From Fredinandcohnia onubensis (GTDB lineage Bacteria > Bacillota > Bacilli > Bacillales > Bacillaceae_L): a stretch of 64,000 bases of DNA. The notes below the pieces were generated by a model. The model was given only the letters and a program-made list of their open reading frames with translations. It ran no database searches and had not been told where the DNA came from. The position numbers were made by a program, and so were the translations under genes. Shown in pieces: positions 1 through 8,710 of the stretch. Each line of letters begins with the position of its first letter. Position 1 is the first letter of the stretch. Where the stretch lies: contig NZ_NSEA01000023.1 of NCBI RefSeq assembly GCF_002734285.1, forward strand, positions 62,001 to 126,000. Reading direction: 5' to 3'.

Positions 1-848
1 TTGTCCATGTACTCTAAAAAAAGTTCGATAATTTCTTTTTGGCTGGATGTTTCTGAGGTATAAAGCCAGGTGCTTCGTTCGAGTGAAGTACGATTTATAA
101 ATTGCATTTTTACTTTATTAAGATCAGGTGATTCGCTGAGACATAGGCCGGGCAGAATCGCATAGCCGAGCCCTTCTCTTATAAACTTTAAACTCGTTTC
201 AAGCCCGTCCACCTTCATTGTATTTTTAGGAGGAATGTTGTATCGCTCCTCCCACCATCGATCAATTAACATACGTAATGAGATATTGGTAGTGTATTCA
301 ATTCTTGTTAGATTAGGCAAATCCGTAATATCAATTTCTCCTAAAGAAACAACGTAAATATGCTCCTTTGAAACAAGCTTCTTCTTTTTCTGAATGGAGA
401 TATTATCTCGTAGAAAAGCGATATCAATTTCATTTGTTGAGAACTTTTCAGTTAAATCATCACTAAACCCTGTCACTAATTTAAATTCAATTTCTGGGTA
501 ATCTGTAATAAAACTAGATAAGAGTTTAGGTAAAATAAATTGTGAGATAGCGGGGGATGCCCCAATTTTAAGAATACCTTTCACCAATTTTGCAGAGGAG
601 TAAATATTTGCCTTTACATTTTCCCATTCACTAATCATTTTTTTTGCATAGTTGATGATAATCTCACCTTGTTTATTTGGTACAATACCTTTTTTATTAC
701 GCGTAAAAAGTTTAAGCTCGAGCTCCTTTTCGATATTATTTATACGATATGTTAGTGCAGGTTGTGACATAAATACTTCCTTTGAAACCTCGGAAATTGT
801 CCTTTTCTCTCCAAGTTTACTTAAAATAAGCCAGTCTTTCATTTCCAT
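1..848 (-). CDS. LysR-family transcriptional regulator (3' end cut by window edge)
   Basis: I read 282 codons without a stop from an ATG at 848 to the left edge, so only the last few residues of a normal 290-300 aa LysR protein are missing. The N-terminal 60 residues form the winged helix-turn-helix, with the typical SQPALTYRINNIE recognition-helix stretch at about residues 29-41; the rest fits the LysR substrate-binding domain (KGILKIGASPAIS near residue 90). A GAGGTG ribosome site lies 7 bases upstream of the start. It is divergent from the TRAP operon starting at 1197, the usual arrangement for a LysR activator of a transport/catabolic operon. The inducer is not deducible; control of cluster A is inferred from position. 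Confidence 0.9.
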   Translation of the reverse strand, partial: MEMKDWLILSKLGEKRTISEVSKEVFMSQPALTYRINNIEKELELKLFTRNKKGIVPNKQGEIIINYAKKMISEWENVKANIYSSAKLVKGILKIGASPAISQFILPKLLSSFITDYPEIEFKLVTGFSDDLTEKFSTNEIDIAFLRDNISIQKKKKLVSKEHIYVVSLGEIDITDLPNLTRIEYTTNISLRMLIDRWWEERYNIPPKNTMKVDGLETSLKFIREGLGYAILPGLCLSESPDLNKVKMQFINRTSLERSTWLYTSETSSQKEIIELFLEYMD

Positions 849-876
849 TACTTGTCACCTCACTTCTCTAAACTGC

Positions 877-892
877 ATACCCAGAAGGGTAT
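877..892. promoter_or_regulatory. Inverted repeat ATACCC-N4-GGGTAT upstream of the LysR gene
   Basis: Perfect 6-bp arms ATACCC and GGGTAT with a 4-bp spacer lie 29 bp upstream of the LysR start. LysR-type regulators usually bind imperfect dyads in the divergent promoter region, so autoregulation is the simplest reading. The spacing departs slightly from the classical T-N11-A form. Confidence 0.45.
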
Positions 893-949
893 TTCTCAAA
901 TTTAAAAAAGACAGAAAAGGTATTTGTGTAAAAACTTTTAAACTTGGAA

Positions 950-998
950 TCTATAAAAAATTTTTATAGAATCAATTAAAAATAATCTATTTTTAATT
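950..998. promoter_or_regulatory. Two adjacent perfect A+T-rich palindromes in the divergent intergenic region
   Basis: Positions 950-970 carry 10-bp arms TCTATAAAAA / TTTTTATAGA around one base. Positions 974-998 carry 11-bp arms AATTAAAAATA / TATTTTTAATT around three bases. Their centres are 26 bp apart, between the LysR gene and the TRAP operon. They could be operator sites or a cruciform/terminator; no T-run follows either of them. Confidence 0.45.
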
Positions 999-1130
999 AT
1001 AAGACAATTATACTATGATAAACAGAGGGAATAATCAAAAAAGTTATAATTTTCTTTTTTGTAAGGAGGAGGGGTTAACATATTAGGTAAAAAACTAGAT
1101 TAGGGAAAATGAATAAATTCTAGTGAATAT

Positions 1131-1144
1131 TGAAAACGATTTCA
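1131..1144 (+). promoter_or_regulatory. cre site (CcpA operator), TGAAAACGATTTCA
   Basis: This 14-mer matches the Bacillus cre consensus TGWAANCGNTNWCA at every defined base. It lies 52 bp upstream of the TAXI receptor start, so catabolite repression (or activation, depending on the promoter position) of the TRAP operon by CcpA-HPr(Ser-P) is likely. The site is read directly; function is by family knowledge. Confidence 0.75.
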
Positions 1145-1196
1145 ACATTAAGGAAACAGGAATTAAAAATAGTTTAAAAAAATAGGGGGAAAAACA

Positions 1197-2216
1197 TTGA
1201 AAAAGGTTGCGAAAATTAATCTCATTTTATTAGTTTTAATCGGATTGGTTCTATCAGCTTGTTCGGGGGATAAGGTAAATGGAGGAGAATCAGACTCTAG
1301 TAGTACAACAAACCTTGTTTGGGGTGCTGCATCACTAGGATCGAATGCTCAAATGATTGCAACAGCAATTGCAAACGTAATTGGTGGTAAGGAATCAGAT
1401 ATTAAAATTTCTGTTCAAGCAACTGGCGGTTCTTCAGAAAACCCACGCTTGATTTCAAAAGAACAGGTTGATATTGCTCACGTAACAGATGCATATAAGG
1501 CAACTAAGGGTATTGATATTTTTGAAGGCGAAGATCCAGTTGAGCTTTGGAGTCTATTCACAATGTACTCCAATGAATTAGTATTTATCGTTCCAGAGGA
1601 TAGCGAAATACAATCAGTTGAAGATTTAGTTGGGAAAAAGGTATCAACAGGACCTCCAGGTGCTGGGGTTACTCAAATGTCAAAGGCAGCTTTAGAAGCT
1701 TACGGAGTATTTGATCAAATCGAAGTAATAAATCTCGGATATAACGAAGCAGTAGACGCATTAAAAGACGGTGTAGTTGATGCAATTGGAAACTTTAGTA
1801 GTTTAGGAATTCCAAGTCCATCTTTAGAACAGCTTGATCAATCTTTCGACTATAGAATTTTACCGATGGATACTGAAATCCTTCAAAAAGCTTTCGACCA
1901 ATACCCTGACTACGGCCCAGTAGTAATTCCAGATGGCTCATTCTCTGAAATTGACGAAGATTTCCATACACTAGCATCATTTTCAATTGAATTTGCTGAT
2001 TCAAGAATGACTGATGATGTTGCATATCGTATCGTTAAAAATATTTACGAAAACTTGGAAGAAGTTGGGTCATATCACAACCTTGCTAAGAAAATGAAAT
2101 TAGAAAACGCATTAATGGGATTACCAAAAGAGGTTCCAGTACATCCAGGTGCTGCTAAATACTATAAGGAAAAAGGCATATGGAATGAAAGCTATTTAGA
2201 AGGTGCAAGAAAGTAA
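1197..2216 (+). CDS. TRAP transporter TAXI-family solute receptor lipoprotein
   Basis: 339 aa. It starts at a TTG preceded by AGGGGGA with 7-base spacing; no ATG fits. The N-terminus is a lipoprotein signal with lipobox L19-S20-A21-C22, so the mature protein should be anchored outside the membrane. The body has TAXI-family features (WGAASLGSNAQMIATAIA near the N-terminus, then GKKVSTGPPGAGVT). TAXI receptors deliver substrate to a fused TRAP permease, which follows 39 bp downstream. Ligands of the family include dicarboxylates and amino acids such as glutamate; the substrate here is unknown. The upstream cre site suggests a carbon-source role. Confidence 0.9.
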   Translation: MKKVAKINLILLVLIGLVLSACSGDKVNGGESDSSSTTNLVWGAASLGSNAQMIATAIANVIGGKESDIKISVQATGGSSENPRLISKEQVDIAHVTDAYKATKGIDIFEGEDPVELWSLFTMYSNELVFIVPEDSEIQSVEDLVGKKVSTGPPGAGVTQMSKAALEAYGVFDQIEVINLGYNEAVDALKDGVVDAIGNFSSLGIPSPSLEQLDQSFDYRILPMDTEILQKAFDQYPDYGPVVIPDGSFSEIDEDFHTLASFSIEFADSRMTDDVAYRIVKNIYENLEEVGSYHNLAKKMKLENALMGLPKEVPVHPGAAKYYKEKGIWNESYLEGARK

Positions 2217-2255
2217 TAATCCAGTTCTAGAACATAGGAAAGGGGGAGTTTGTTA

Positions 2256-4181
2256 GTGTTAAATTCTGACATCGAGCAAGTGGACAATAATGTGAATAAG
2301 AAAGTTTTAATGACCATTTTTGGAATATTAGCTTTCACTATGAGTTTATACCAACTCATAGCGGTTATTAGACCAACATTTTCTCCCGTCGAACACCAAG
2401 CCATTCACTTAGTTTTTGCACTAACTTTAGTGTTCATATGGGCGTTAACAAGTAAGAAAAACACTTTATTTAAAATCATTGATGCACTTTTATTAACAGG
2501 AAGCGTTATATCCTGTATCTATATACTGATTAATTTTGATCGACTAATTACTCAAGCGGGAATAATAAATACGATTGATGTGATAATTGGAACAATCTTA
2601 CTTGTTGTTATCTTAGAAGCGACAAGAAGAACCTTTGGAATTGCGTTACCGATACTAATTATCATTAGTATTTTATATGTCCGTTTTGGATACCTTTTCT
2701 CGGGCTTCTTTTACCATGCTGGTATAGAATGGCCAAGATTAATCACATCTTTAACGACCAACCTAAGTGGTGTATTCGGTTCAATTTTAGATGTATCTGC
2801 TACATTTATAGTGTTGTTCATGATATTTGGCGGTATGCTTGATGCAAGTGGTGCTGGTAATTTCTTTATAAAATTATCAATGGCAATTGGAGGGAAATCC
2901 CGTTCTGGCCCAGCACAGGCAGCTGTTATAAGTAGTGGTTTAGTAGGTTCAATTAACGGAAGTGCCGTATCAAACGTTGCTACAACTGGTGTATTTACAA
3001 TTCCATTGATGAAAAAAGCAGGATATTCTCCAAAAATGGCAGCGTCAGTTGAATCCGTTGCCTCAACAGGGGGTATGATTTTACCGCCTGTCATGGGTGT
3101 TGGGGCATTCGTAATGGCTGGTATTACTGGCATTCCATATATTCAAATAGCAATTGCGGCCATTTTACCAGCTTTACTCTATTATTTTACAGTGAGCACA
3201 ACAATTCACCTTCATGCATTAAAGCATGATTTTAAGAAAGTAGATGATAGTGAAATACCTAGTGTGAAAGAAACCTTAAAAGAGGGCTTTCACTTCCTTA
3301 TACCATTGATTGCTATCGTGTACTTCATGGTATCAGGTATGTCTGTCATGAGAGCAGGTTTTTGGGGAGTAATCATACTAATAGCAGTAGTTGTAATTCG
3401 TAGAACGATTGAAACAAAAAATTATGTTCTTACCCAGGAATTTTGGAATTTTATTAAAGAAGGTATGATTTCAGGTGCGAAAAATGCAATGAGCGTTGCA
3501 GCGGCGTGCGCTGCAATGGGAGTTGTGTCTCAGGCATTCATTATGAGTGGTCTTGCATTTAAAATTGTGTATTTTATCAAGGACCTTTCTGGTGGTATGG
3601 GACTTTTAGCGCTAGTCTTAACCATGTTAATTTCGATCTTCTTCGGGATGGGAGTACCAACAACTGCTTCTTATATTTTAGTAGCTGTTATAGGTGCTTC
3701 TGCATTAACTGAACTAGGATTCCCACTTTTATCAGTACATTTATTCATTTTCTATTATGCAATATTAGCGAATATCACTCCGCCTGTAAGTGCGGCAGTT
3801 TTAGTTGCATCAAAAATTGCAGACTCAAATTATATCAAGACCGGAATTACGGCGATACGAATCGGTTTACCAGGGTTTATCCTTCCATTCTTATTTGTAT
3901 ATCATCCTGAATTATTATTACAAGGTAGTCCAGTAGAAATCATTGCAGTTGCGATTTCTTCCTTCTTGGGAATGTTTATGCTAGCTGTTACATTTGAAGC
4001 TTATTTCTTAAAAGAAATAAATGTCCTAGAACGAATAATTGCCGGAATTGCTAGCTTAACATTAATGTATCCAGGTGTATTTACAGATATAATTGGTTAT
4101 TTGTTATTTGGAGGACTACTCGCATCACAAATATATGGAAGAAAAAGACTAGTGAGCTATGAAAATAAATCTGTAATGTAA
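2256..4181 (+). CDS. TRAP transporter fused permease (4TM+12TM, DctQM type)
   Basis: About 641 aa, almost entirely hydrophobic segments. The N-terminal part corresponds to the small DctQ-like subunit and the rest to the large DctM-like subunit, as in TAXI systems. The DctM signature region is visible (SSGLVGSINGSAVSNVATTG, and later FFGMGVPTTASYILVA). A TTG at 2250 is in frame but sits one base from the GGGGGAG ribosome site; the GTG at 2256 has normal spacing and is preferred. It works with the receptor just upstream as a sodium-coupled secondary importer (family knowledge). A hairpin follows at 4269. Confidence 0.92.
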   Translation: MLNSDIEQVDNNVNKKVLMTIFGILAFTMSLYQLIAVIRPTFSPVEHQAIHLVFALTLVFIWALTSKKNTLFKIIDALLLTGSVISCIYILINFDRLITQAGIINTIDVIIGTILLVVILEATRRTFGIALPILIIISILYVRFGYLFSGFFYHAGIEWPRLITSLTTNLSGVFGSILDVSATFIVLFMIFGGMLDASGAGNFFIKLSMAIGGKSRSGPAQAAVISSGLVGSINGSAVSNVATTGVFTIPLMKKAGYSPKMAASVESVASTGGMILPPVMGVGAFVMAGITGIPYIQIAIAAILPALLYYFTVSTTIHLHALKHDFKKVDDSEIPSVKETLKEGFHFLIPLIAIVYFMVSGMSVMRAGFWGVIILIAVVVIRRTIETKNYVLTQEFWNFIKEGMISGAKNAMSVAAACAAMGVVSQAFIMSGLAFKIVYFIKDLSGGMGLLALVLTMLISIFFGMGVPTTASYILVAVIGASALTELGFPLLSVHLFIFYYAILANITPPVSAAVLVASKIADSNYIKTGITAIRIGLPGFILPFLFVYHPELLLQGSPVEIIAVAISSFLGMFMLAVTFEAYFLKEINVLERIIAGIASLTLMYPGVFTDIIGYLLFGGLLASQIYGRKRLVSYENKSVM

Positions 4182-4268
4182 CAGAATAATTAATCAATAA
4201 AACTATTAATTAGGTATTGTATTGCTGTTGATATAAGACTCTAAAAAGCTCCACTACCAATAACATTT

Positions 4269-4293
4269 GGAGCAAGGAAACTTGCTCCTTTTG
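4269..4293 (+). terminator. Hairpin terminator after the TRAP permease
   Basis: Arms GGAGCAAG and CTTGCTCC around a GAAA-type tetraloop, followed by TTTTGC. It separates transporter genes from the enzyme genes, so the latter may partly depend on read-through. Confidence 0.7.
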
Positions 4294-4377
4294 CAATTTT
4301 CAAAAAAGAGGCTGCGATTATACGCTATATGTTCACAGTAATACAATGCCAAATAAAACGAGGGGAAGATACTAATT

Positions 4378-5580
4378 ATGGAACATTTATTAAAAGCCAT
4401 AAGCCCGATTAATCACTTAAAAGAAGTAGAAAAGTCTTTCTTATTTCCAAAAGAGGTCATAATATCTGACTGTATATTACGAGACGGGGAACAAATGGCA
4501 GGGCTGGCATTTTCATTAGATGATAAAGTTCGCATTGCAAAGCTTTTAGATGAATTAGGAGTAAATGAAATAGAAAGCGGAATGCCTGCTGTTTCAGAAG
4601 ATGATGCGGAAGCTGTAAAAAGAATTGCTTCCTCTAGTTTAGATGCGAGGGTAACCGCATTAGCCCGAGCAACGAAGACAGATATTGATAAGGTCCGCAA
4701 CTTGGGAGCTTGGGGTGTGTCAATCAGCCTACCAATAGGTGATTTACAACGAAAACATAAACTAAAATGGTCAGATGAGAAATACATTGATATATGTTTA
4801 TCCTTGACTAGCTATGCTAAGGAACAAGGATTATATGTTATTTTAAGTCCTTATGATACTACGCGTGTTGATTTGAACTTTTATGAAAGATTTTTGAAAG
4901 CCCTAAAATCGGAAGGTACAGTTGACAGAATTCGCATTGTTGATACAGTAGGATCTGCTCATCCAGAATCACTTCGTTATCTAACTCGTTATATAAAAAA
5001 TATTTATGATGTTGAGCTTGAGGTTCATTGTCATGATGACTTCGGATTGGGAACTGCAAACACGATTGCTGCATTATCATCAGGTGCAGAGGTGGCATCT
5101 GTAACTATGAACGGTATTGGAGAACGTTCTGGAAACACTGCATTAGAAGAGGTAGTAACTGCATTAGACGTGTTATATGGAGTAAATACAAAGGTGAATC
5201 TATCAAAGCTTAAGGAAGTTTCAGAAAAAATTGAGAGCATTACTGGTATTTCATTGCAGCCACACAAAGCAGTAGTAGGGAAGAACTCCTTCCGACATGA
5301 ATCCGGTATGATTGTCGCAGGGATTATAGAGGAACCTTTTGTTGCTGAGGCAATCCGTCCTGAAAGGGTTGGCCAAAAGCGCGAAATCGTAGTCGGAAAG
5401 GGTAGCGGTATTGTATCTCTTCTACATAAATTAAAAGAATTACAAGTAGATGAGACTGCTGTTAACGGTACTGTATTATTGAATAAAGTAAAGAATTTTG
5501 CGATTGAGAAACGAAGAGCATTAACAAATGAAGAACTACTAGACCTATATCATGAGGTTCAGCTTTCACATAATCTTTAA
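4378..5580 (+). CDS. Homocitrate synthase/isopropylmalate synthase-like DRE-TIM metallolyase
   Basis: 400 aa. The DRE-TIM metal-binding signature appears as R35-D36-G37-E38-Q39, the metal histidines as H217-C-H219-DD, and the IPMS-type loop as GERSGN at 248-253. A C-terminal segment with HESG and GKGSG resembles the subdomain of homocitrate and isopropylmalate synthases. At 400 residues it lacks the LeuA allosteric domain, so it is closest in layout to NifV/homocitrate synthase. No leu, lys or nif genes are nearby; it sits between a TRAP importer and dehydrogenases under a cre-linked promoter. A role in catabolism (acyl-CoA condensation with a 2-oxoacid, or the reverse cleavage) is inference. 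Confidence 0.8.
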   Translation: MEHLLKAISPINHLKEVEKSFLFPKEVIISDCILRDGEQMAGLAFSLDDKVRIAKLLDELGVNEIESGMPAVSEDDAEAVKRIASSSLDARVTALARATKTDIDKVRNLGAWGVSISLPIGDLQRKHKLKWSDEKYIDICLSLTSYAKEQGLYVILSPYDTTRVDLNFYERFLKALKSEGTVDRIRIVDTVGSAHPESLRYLTRYIKNIYDVELEVHCHDDFGLGTANTIAALSSGAEVASVTMNGIGERSGNTALEEVVTALDVLYGVNTKVNLSKLKEVSEKIESITGISLQPHKAVVGKNSFRHESGMIVAGIIEEPFVAEAIRPERVGQKREIVVGKGSGIVSLLHKLKELQVDETAVNGTVLLNKVKNFAIEKRRALTNEELLDLYHEVQLSHNL

Positions 5581-5597
5581 ACCTAGGGGGTAGAAAG

Positions 5598-6359
5598 ATG
5601 GGTAGACTGCAAGATAAAATTGCTATTGTGACAGGGGGAGGATCTGGAATTGGGAGATCAATTGTTGAAACATTTTTATCTGAAGGTGCAAAAGTAATTG
5701 CAATTGACATAAACGATGATTACCTCAAAACTGTAACCCATGAGCTAAATGAAATATATCCTGGTTCCTGCATAGGGAGAGTATGTAATGTTACGAAAGG
5801 TTCTCAGGTGACAGAGCTTATCAATTCAGCCTGGGATGAGTTTGGAAAAGTTGATATTTTAGTAAATAACGCTGGGGGCAGTATGAACCATTCGATTCAT
5901 CTCCTCGATATTACGGAAGAAATGTGGGACCAGGTATTTGACTTAAATGCGAAAAGTGTATTTTTTTGTTCACAGACATTTTTGCGTAAACATATGCATA
6001 ATGATTCGACAGGTGTTATCGTTAACATGGCTTCTCAATCAGCCATCGTTCCAAATGAGTCAATGAGGCCACATTATAGTGCTGCAAAAGCGGGAGTTAT
6101 TGGTTTAACCAAGCATATGTCAAAGGAATTTGGTCCATTAGGGTTTAGAGTAAATGCGGTAGCACCAGGCTATTGCAAAAGTGGTGAACGGATAGCGAAA
6201 ATTTGGGAATCACGAGATACAAAATCAATTTTACGAAATGTAGCATTAAGAAGGACATCCACTCCAGAGGAACAAGCTGCGGCAGTACTTTTTCTAAGTT
6301 CAGATGAAGCTTCATACATCACTGGCGTAGTTTTGGATGTAAACGGTGGGGGCTTCTAA
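5598..6359 (+). CDS. SDR-family NAD(P)-dependent oxidoreductase
   Basis: 253 aa, the classical SDR length. The cofactor motif T12-GGGSGIG-19 lies at the N-terminus, NNAG is at about residue 90, and the catalytic Tyr/Lys pair is in HYSAAKAG. It follows the DRE-TIM enzyme by 17 bp with a GGGGG ribosome site and so is co-transcribed with it. FabG-like sequences of this kind oxidise or reduce secondary alcohols; the substrate is unknown. A second, distinct SDR occurs in the same cluster at 7661, suggesting two successive or stereochemically different redox steps. Confidence 0.88.
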   Translation: MGRLQDKIAIVTGGGSGIGRSIVETFLSEGAKVIAIDINDDYLKTVTHELNEIYPGSCIGRVCNVTKGSQVTELINSAWDEFGKVDILVNNAGGSMNHSIHLLDITEEMWDQVFDLNAKSVFFCSQTFLRKHMHNDSTGVIVNMASQSAIVPNESMRPHYSAAKAGVIGLTKHMSKEFGPLGFRVNAVAPGYCKSGERIAKIWESRDTKSILRNVALRRTSTPEEQAAAVLFLSSDEASYITGVVLDVNGGGF

Positions 6360-6373
6360 TTTTTTTTATTTAC

Positions 6374-6418
6374 AAAGGGTGTTGAATGGCGTACAGAAAT
6401 GGCCATTTTTCACCCTTT
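6374..6418 (+). terminator. Long bulged hairpin between the SDR and hydroxyacid dehydrogenase genes
   Basis: Outer arms AAAGGGTG / CACCCTTT and inner arms AATGGC / GCCATT. No T-run follows, so termination is weak or it is an mRNA-processing structure. The 271 bp between these genes otherwise shows no reading frame. Confidence 0.4.
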
Positions 6419-6630
6419 ACTTTAAGAACCCCATAATTTTGAATATTTTTAAAAAAACGAAAGAATAAATGAACATAACAGTAAACTCTAGGTTATTGGC
6501 ATATAAGAAATGAATGACTTAGAAGAATTGCAGATCACAAATTATGGTTTGTAAAAAAGGAAAAAAATAATTTCAAATAACAGAGGGTCAATAAAATATC
6601 TCTTTGTTACATAGAAAGGGAGAAAAAGTA

Positions 6631-7677
6631 GTGACAAAAAAAGTATTTATTATGGAACCAATTGATGATATGGCAGACACTTATCATATTTTCAAGACAG
6701 AGGGTTATGATGTAGTTGTTGGTCCCCCTGTGTCTGCTGCTGATAGTGGTTATTCTGAATTAGAATTAATCGAACTTTGTAAGGATGTTGATGCAGTATT
6801 AGGGATGGCACGTGAAAAAATCACAAGAAAAGTCATAGAGTCAAGTCCAAAACTACGTGTCATCTGTAAATATGGTACAGGTGTTGACAATATTGATGTT
6901 CAGGCTGCAACGGATAATGGTGTTCTCGTAACAACTGCACCCGTACATAATATGACTGTAGCTGAATATGCTTTTACGATGATTCTTTCTGTGTTACGGA
7001 AGGTACCCCGTAATTTTGACTACCTAAAAGCCGGTAACTGGAGAGACGCTTCAACAATGGGTAGCGAATTATATCGTAAAACAGTTGGGGTTGTAGGTAT
7101 TGGAGCAATTGGGAAAGAACTTGTAAAAAGGTTAAGTGGTTGGGATGTTCAAATTCTTGCGTATGACCCTTATGCAACTGAGGAGGTAACAACCAAACTC
7201 GGTGCTACATTAGTAGATTTAGAGACTTTATTAAAAGAGTCGGATGTTGTCTCATTGCATGTTCCTTTAATGGATTCTACAAGAGGGTTAATTGGTCATA
7301 ATGAATTAGCATTAATGAAAAAGACTGCGATATTAATTAATTCATCACGTGGTCCAATTGTTGATGAAAAATCACTTATTGATGCATTGCAAAAAGGAGT
7401 GATTGCAGGAGTAGGATTGGATGTATTCGAAAAAGAGCCAATCAGCCTTGATAGTCCACTTTTACACATGAGCAATGTCGTGTTAACTCCACATGTCGCC
7501 GGTTATACGTTTGAATCATTACATCGGATTTCTGTTCAAAGCTCAATCAACTGCTTAACGGCTCTAAAGGGAGAGAAACCAGATTTCTTGGTAAACCCAG
7601 CAGCACTTAATAAATGGCAAAAAAAACATATAGATAAAACCTTTTATGGTGGTGGTTTAGGTGAAATTCACAGATAA
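6631..7677 (+). CDS. D-isomer-specific 2-hydroxyacid dehydrogenase (phosphoglycerate dehydrogenase-like)
   Basis: 348 aa from a GTG at 6631, which has AAAGGGAGA 7 bases upstream; the frame is open from a TTG at 6604 but that has no ribosome site. The Rossmann motif GIGAIGKE lies at about residues 155-162, followed by NSSRGPIVDE, DVFEKEP and the catalytic-histidine segment LTPHVAGYT. Its length fits single-domain-pair dehydrogenases of the glyoxylate/hydroxypyruvate reductase or phosphoglycerate dehydrogenase type without an ACT domain. It probably interconverts a 2-oxoacid and a D-2-hydroxyacid in the cluster A pathway; the exact substrate is not visible. Confidence 0.87.
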   Translation: MTKKVFIMEPIDDMADTYHIFKTEGYDVVVGPPVSAADSGYSELELIELCKDVDAVLGMAREKITRKVIESSPKLRVICKYGTGVDNIDVQAATDNGVLVTTAPVHNMTVAEYAFTMILSVLRKVPRNFDYLKAGNWRDASTMGSELYRKTVGVVGIGAIGKELVKRLSGWDVQILAYDPYATEEVTTKLGATLVDLETLLKESDVVSLHVPLMDSTRGLIGHNELALMKKTAILINSSRGPIVDEKSLIDALQKGVIAGVGLDVFEKEPISLDSPLLHMSNVVLTPHVAGYTFESLHRISVQSSINCLTALKGEKPDFLVNPAALNKWQKKHIDKTFYGGGLGEIHR

Positions 7678-8464
7678 GGTAGTAATTATTACTGGTGGCT
7701 CACAAGGAATCGGTAAAGACATTGTATTAAATTTTTGCAAAGAAGGAGCAAAGGTTGCGGTATTTGATACAGACGAGGAAAATGGTATGAAGTTGGTAAA
7801 ACAAATCCACAATCAGGATGGAAAAATCTCGTTTTATAAGGTCGATGTGAGTGACCATGAACAAGTGACTGACACAGTAACTGAGGTTGTAACATATTGG
7901 GGTACAATTGATATTTTAGTTAATAATGCAGCAATCACAAATCCACAAACAACAGAGGATATACCTGTACAAGATTGGAAGCGGATTGTCGATGTAAATC
8001 TTAACGGAGTGTTTGTATGCTCACAAGTGGTTTCAAAGCAAATGAAGAAAAAAGGTTCTGGAAAAATTGTTAACATTTCATCAGTTGCTGGAAAACGAAT
8101 TGGCTTTGCAAGTGGAAGTGCATACACGGCATCAAAAGCAGGTGTGATTGGATTTACGCGTCATCTTGCTTACGAACTAGCGCCATTTGGTATTAACGTA
8201 AATAGTGTCTGTCCAGGAGGAACACTTACTTCTTTATATGAATCTATCACTGACGAACAAACATTAGAAAAAAGAGTAAAATCAATTCCTTATGGTCGGT
8301 TATGTACACCACAGGATATTTCAAATGCTGTTCTATTCTTAGCATCTCCCGAAGCGGATATGATTTGTGGAGTATCTTTAGATGTAGATGGTGGAAGCAT
8401 GTTAGGGTGGTATAATATACAGGACTACTATGCAAATCGAAAACGGATTGGAGAGAAGATCTGA
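7661..8464 (+). CDS. SDR-family oxidoreductase (second in cluster A)
   Basis: 267 aa, starting at a GTG inside the last 17 bases of the preceding gene, so translation is probably coupled. TGGSQGIG at the N-terminus binds the cofactor, NNAA replaces the usual NNAG, and the catalytic pair is in YTASKAG. The C-terminal VDGGSMLGW matches classical SDRs. It is clearly diverged from the SDR at 5598, so not a recent duplicate. It ends the forward operon; a terminator follows at 8552. Confidence 0.87.
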   Translation: MKFTDKVVIITGGSQGIGKDIVLNFCKEGAKVAVFDTDEENGMKLVKQIHNQDGKISFYKVDVSDHEQVTDTVTEVVTYWGTIDILVNNAAITNPQTTEDIPVQDWKRIVDVNLNGVFVCSQVVSKQMKKKGSGKIVNISSVAGKRIGFASGSAYTASKAGVIGFTRHLAYELAPFGINVNSVCPGGTLTSLYESITDEQTLEKRVKSIPYGRLCTPQDISNAVLFLASPEADMICGVSLDVDGGSMLGWYNIQDYYANRKRIGEKI

Positions 8465-8551
8465 AAAAACACGAAAGAAAAATAGAATTATTAATTAATT
8501 ATGCTACATAAGTGCAAGGTAGAACTTGAGATAATATTTGAATCGAGCCAG

Positions 8552-8582
8552 AACCTCATAGGAATCCCTGTGGGGTTTTAAT
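8552..8582 (+). terminator. Terminator of the cluster A forward operon
   Basis: AACCTCATAGG pairs over 11 bp (G-U pairs allowed) with CCTGTGGGGTT around a short loop, followed by TTTTAATG. Confidence 0.65.
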
Positions 8583-8661
8583 GTTTTTGAAAAGTATCAC
8601 GGAAATTTTTGAGTTGTGAATTGGGGAAGTTAAATAACGAGAAAAATAGTAAGTGTTAAAA

Positions 8662-8697
8662 GAAAAAAAACTACAGCTCCAATATAGAAGCTGTAAG
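8662..8697 (-). terminator. Terminator of the aldehyde dehydrogenase operon
   Basis: Arms TACAGCT / AGCTGTA; read on the minus strand the stem is followed by a run of eight T. It lies just downstream of the ALDH stop and faces the forward operon terminator. Confidence 0.7.
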
Positions 8698-8710
8698 GGG
8701 ATAAAAAACC

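Noticed and set aside
652-969. 105-residue plus-strand frame at the left end
   Set aside because: It is antisense to the LysR gene and covers its N-terminal coding region; no ribosome site.
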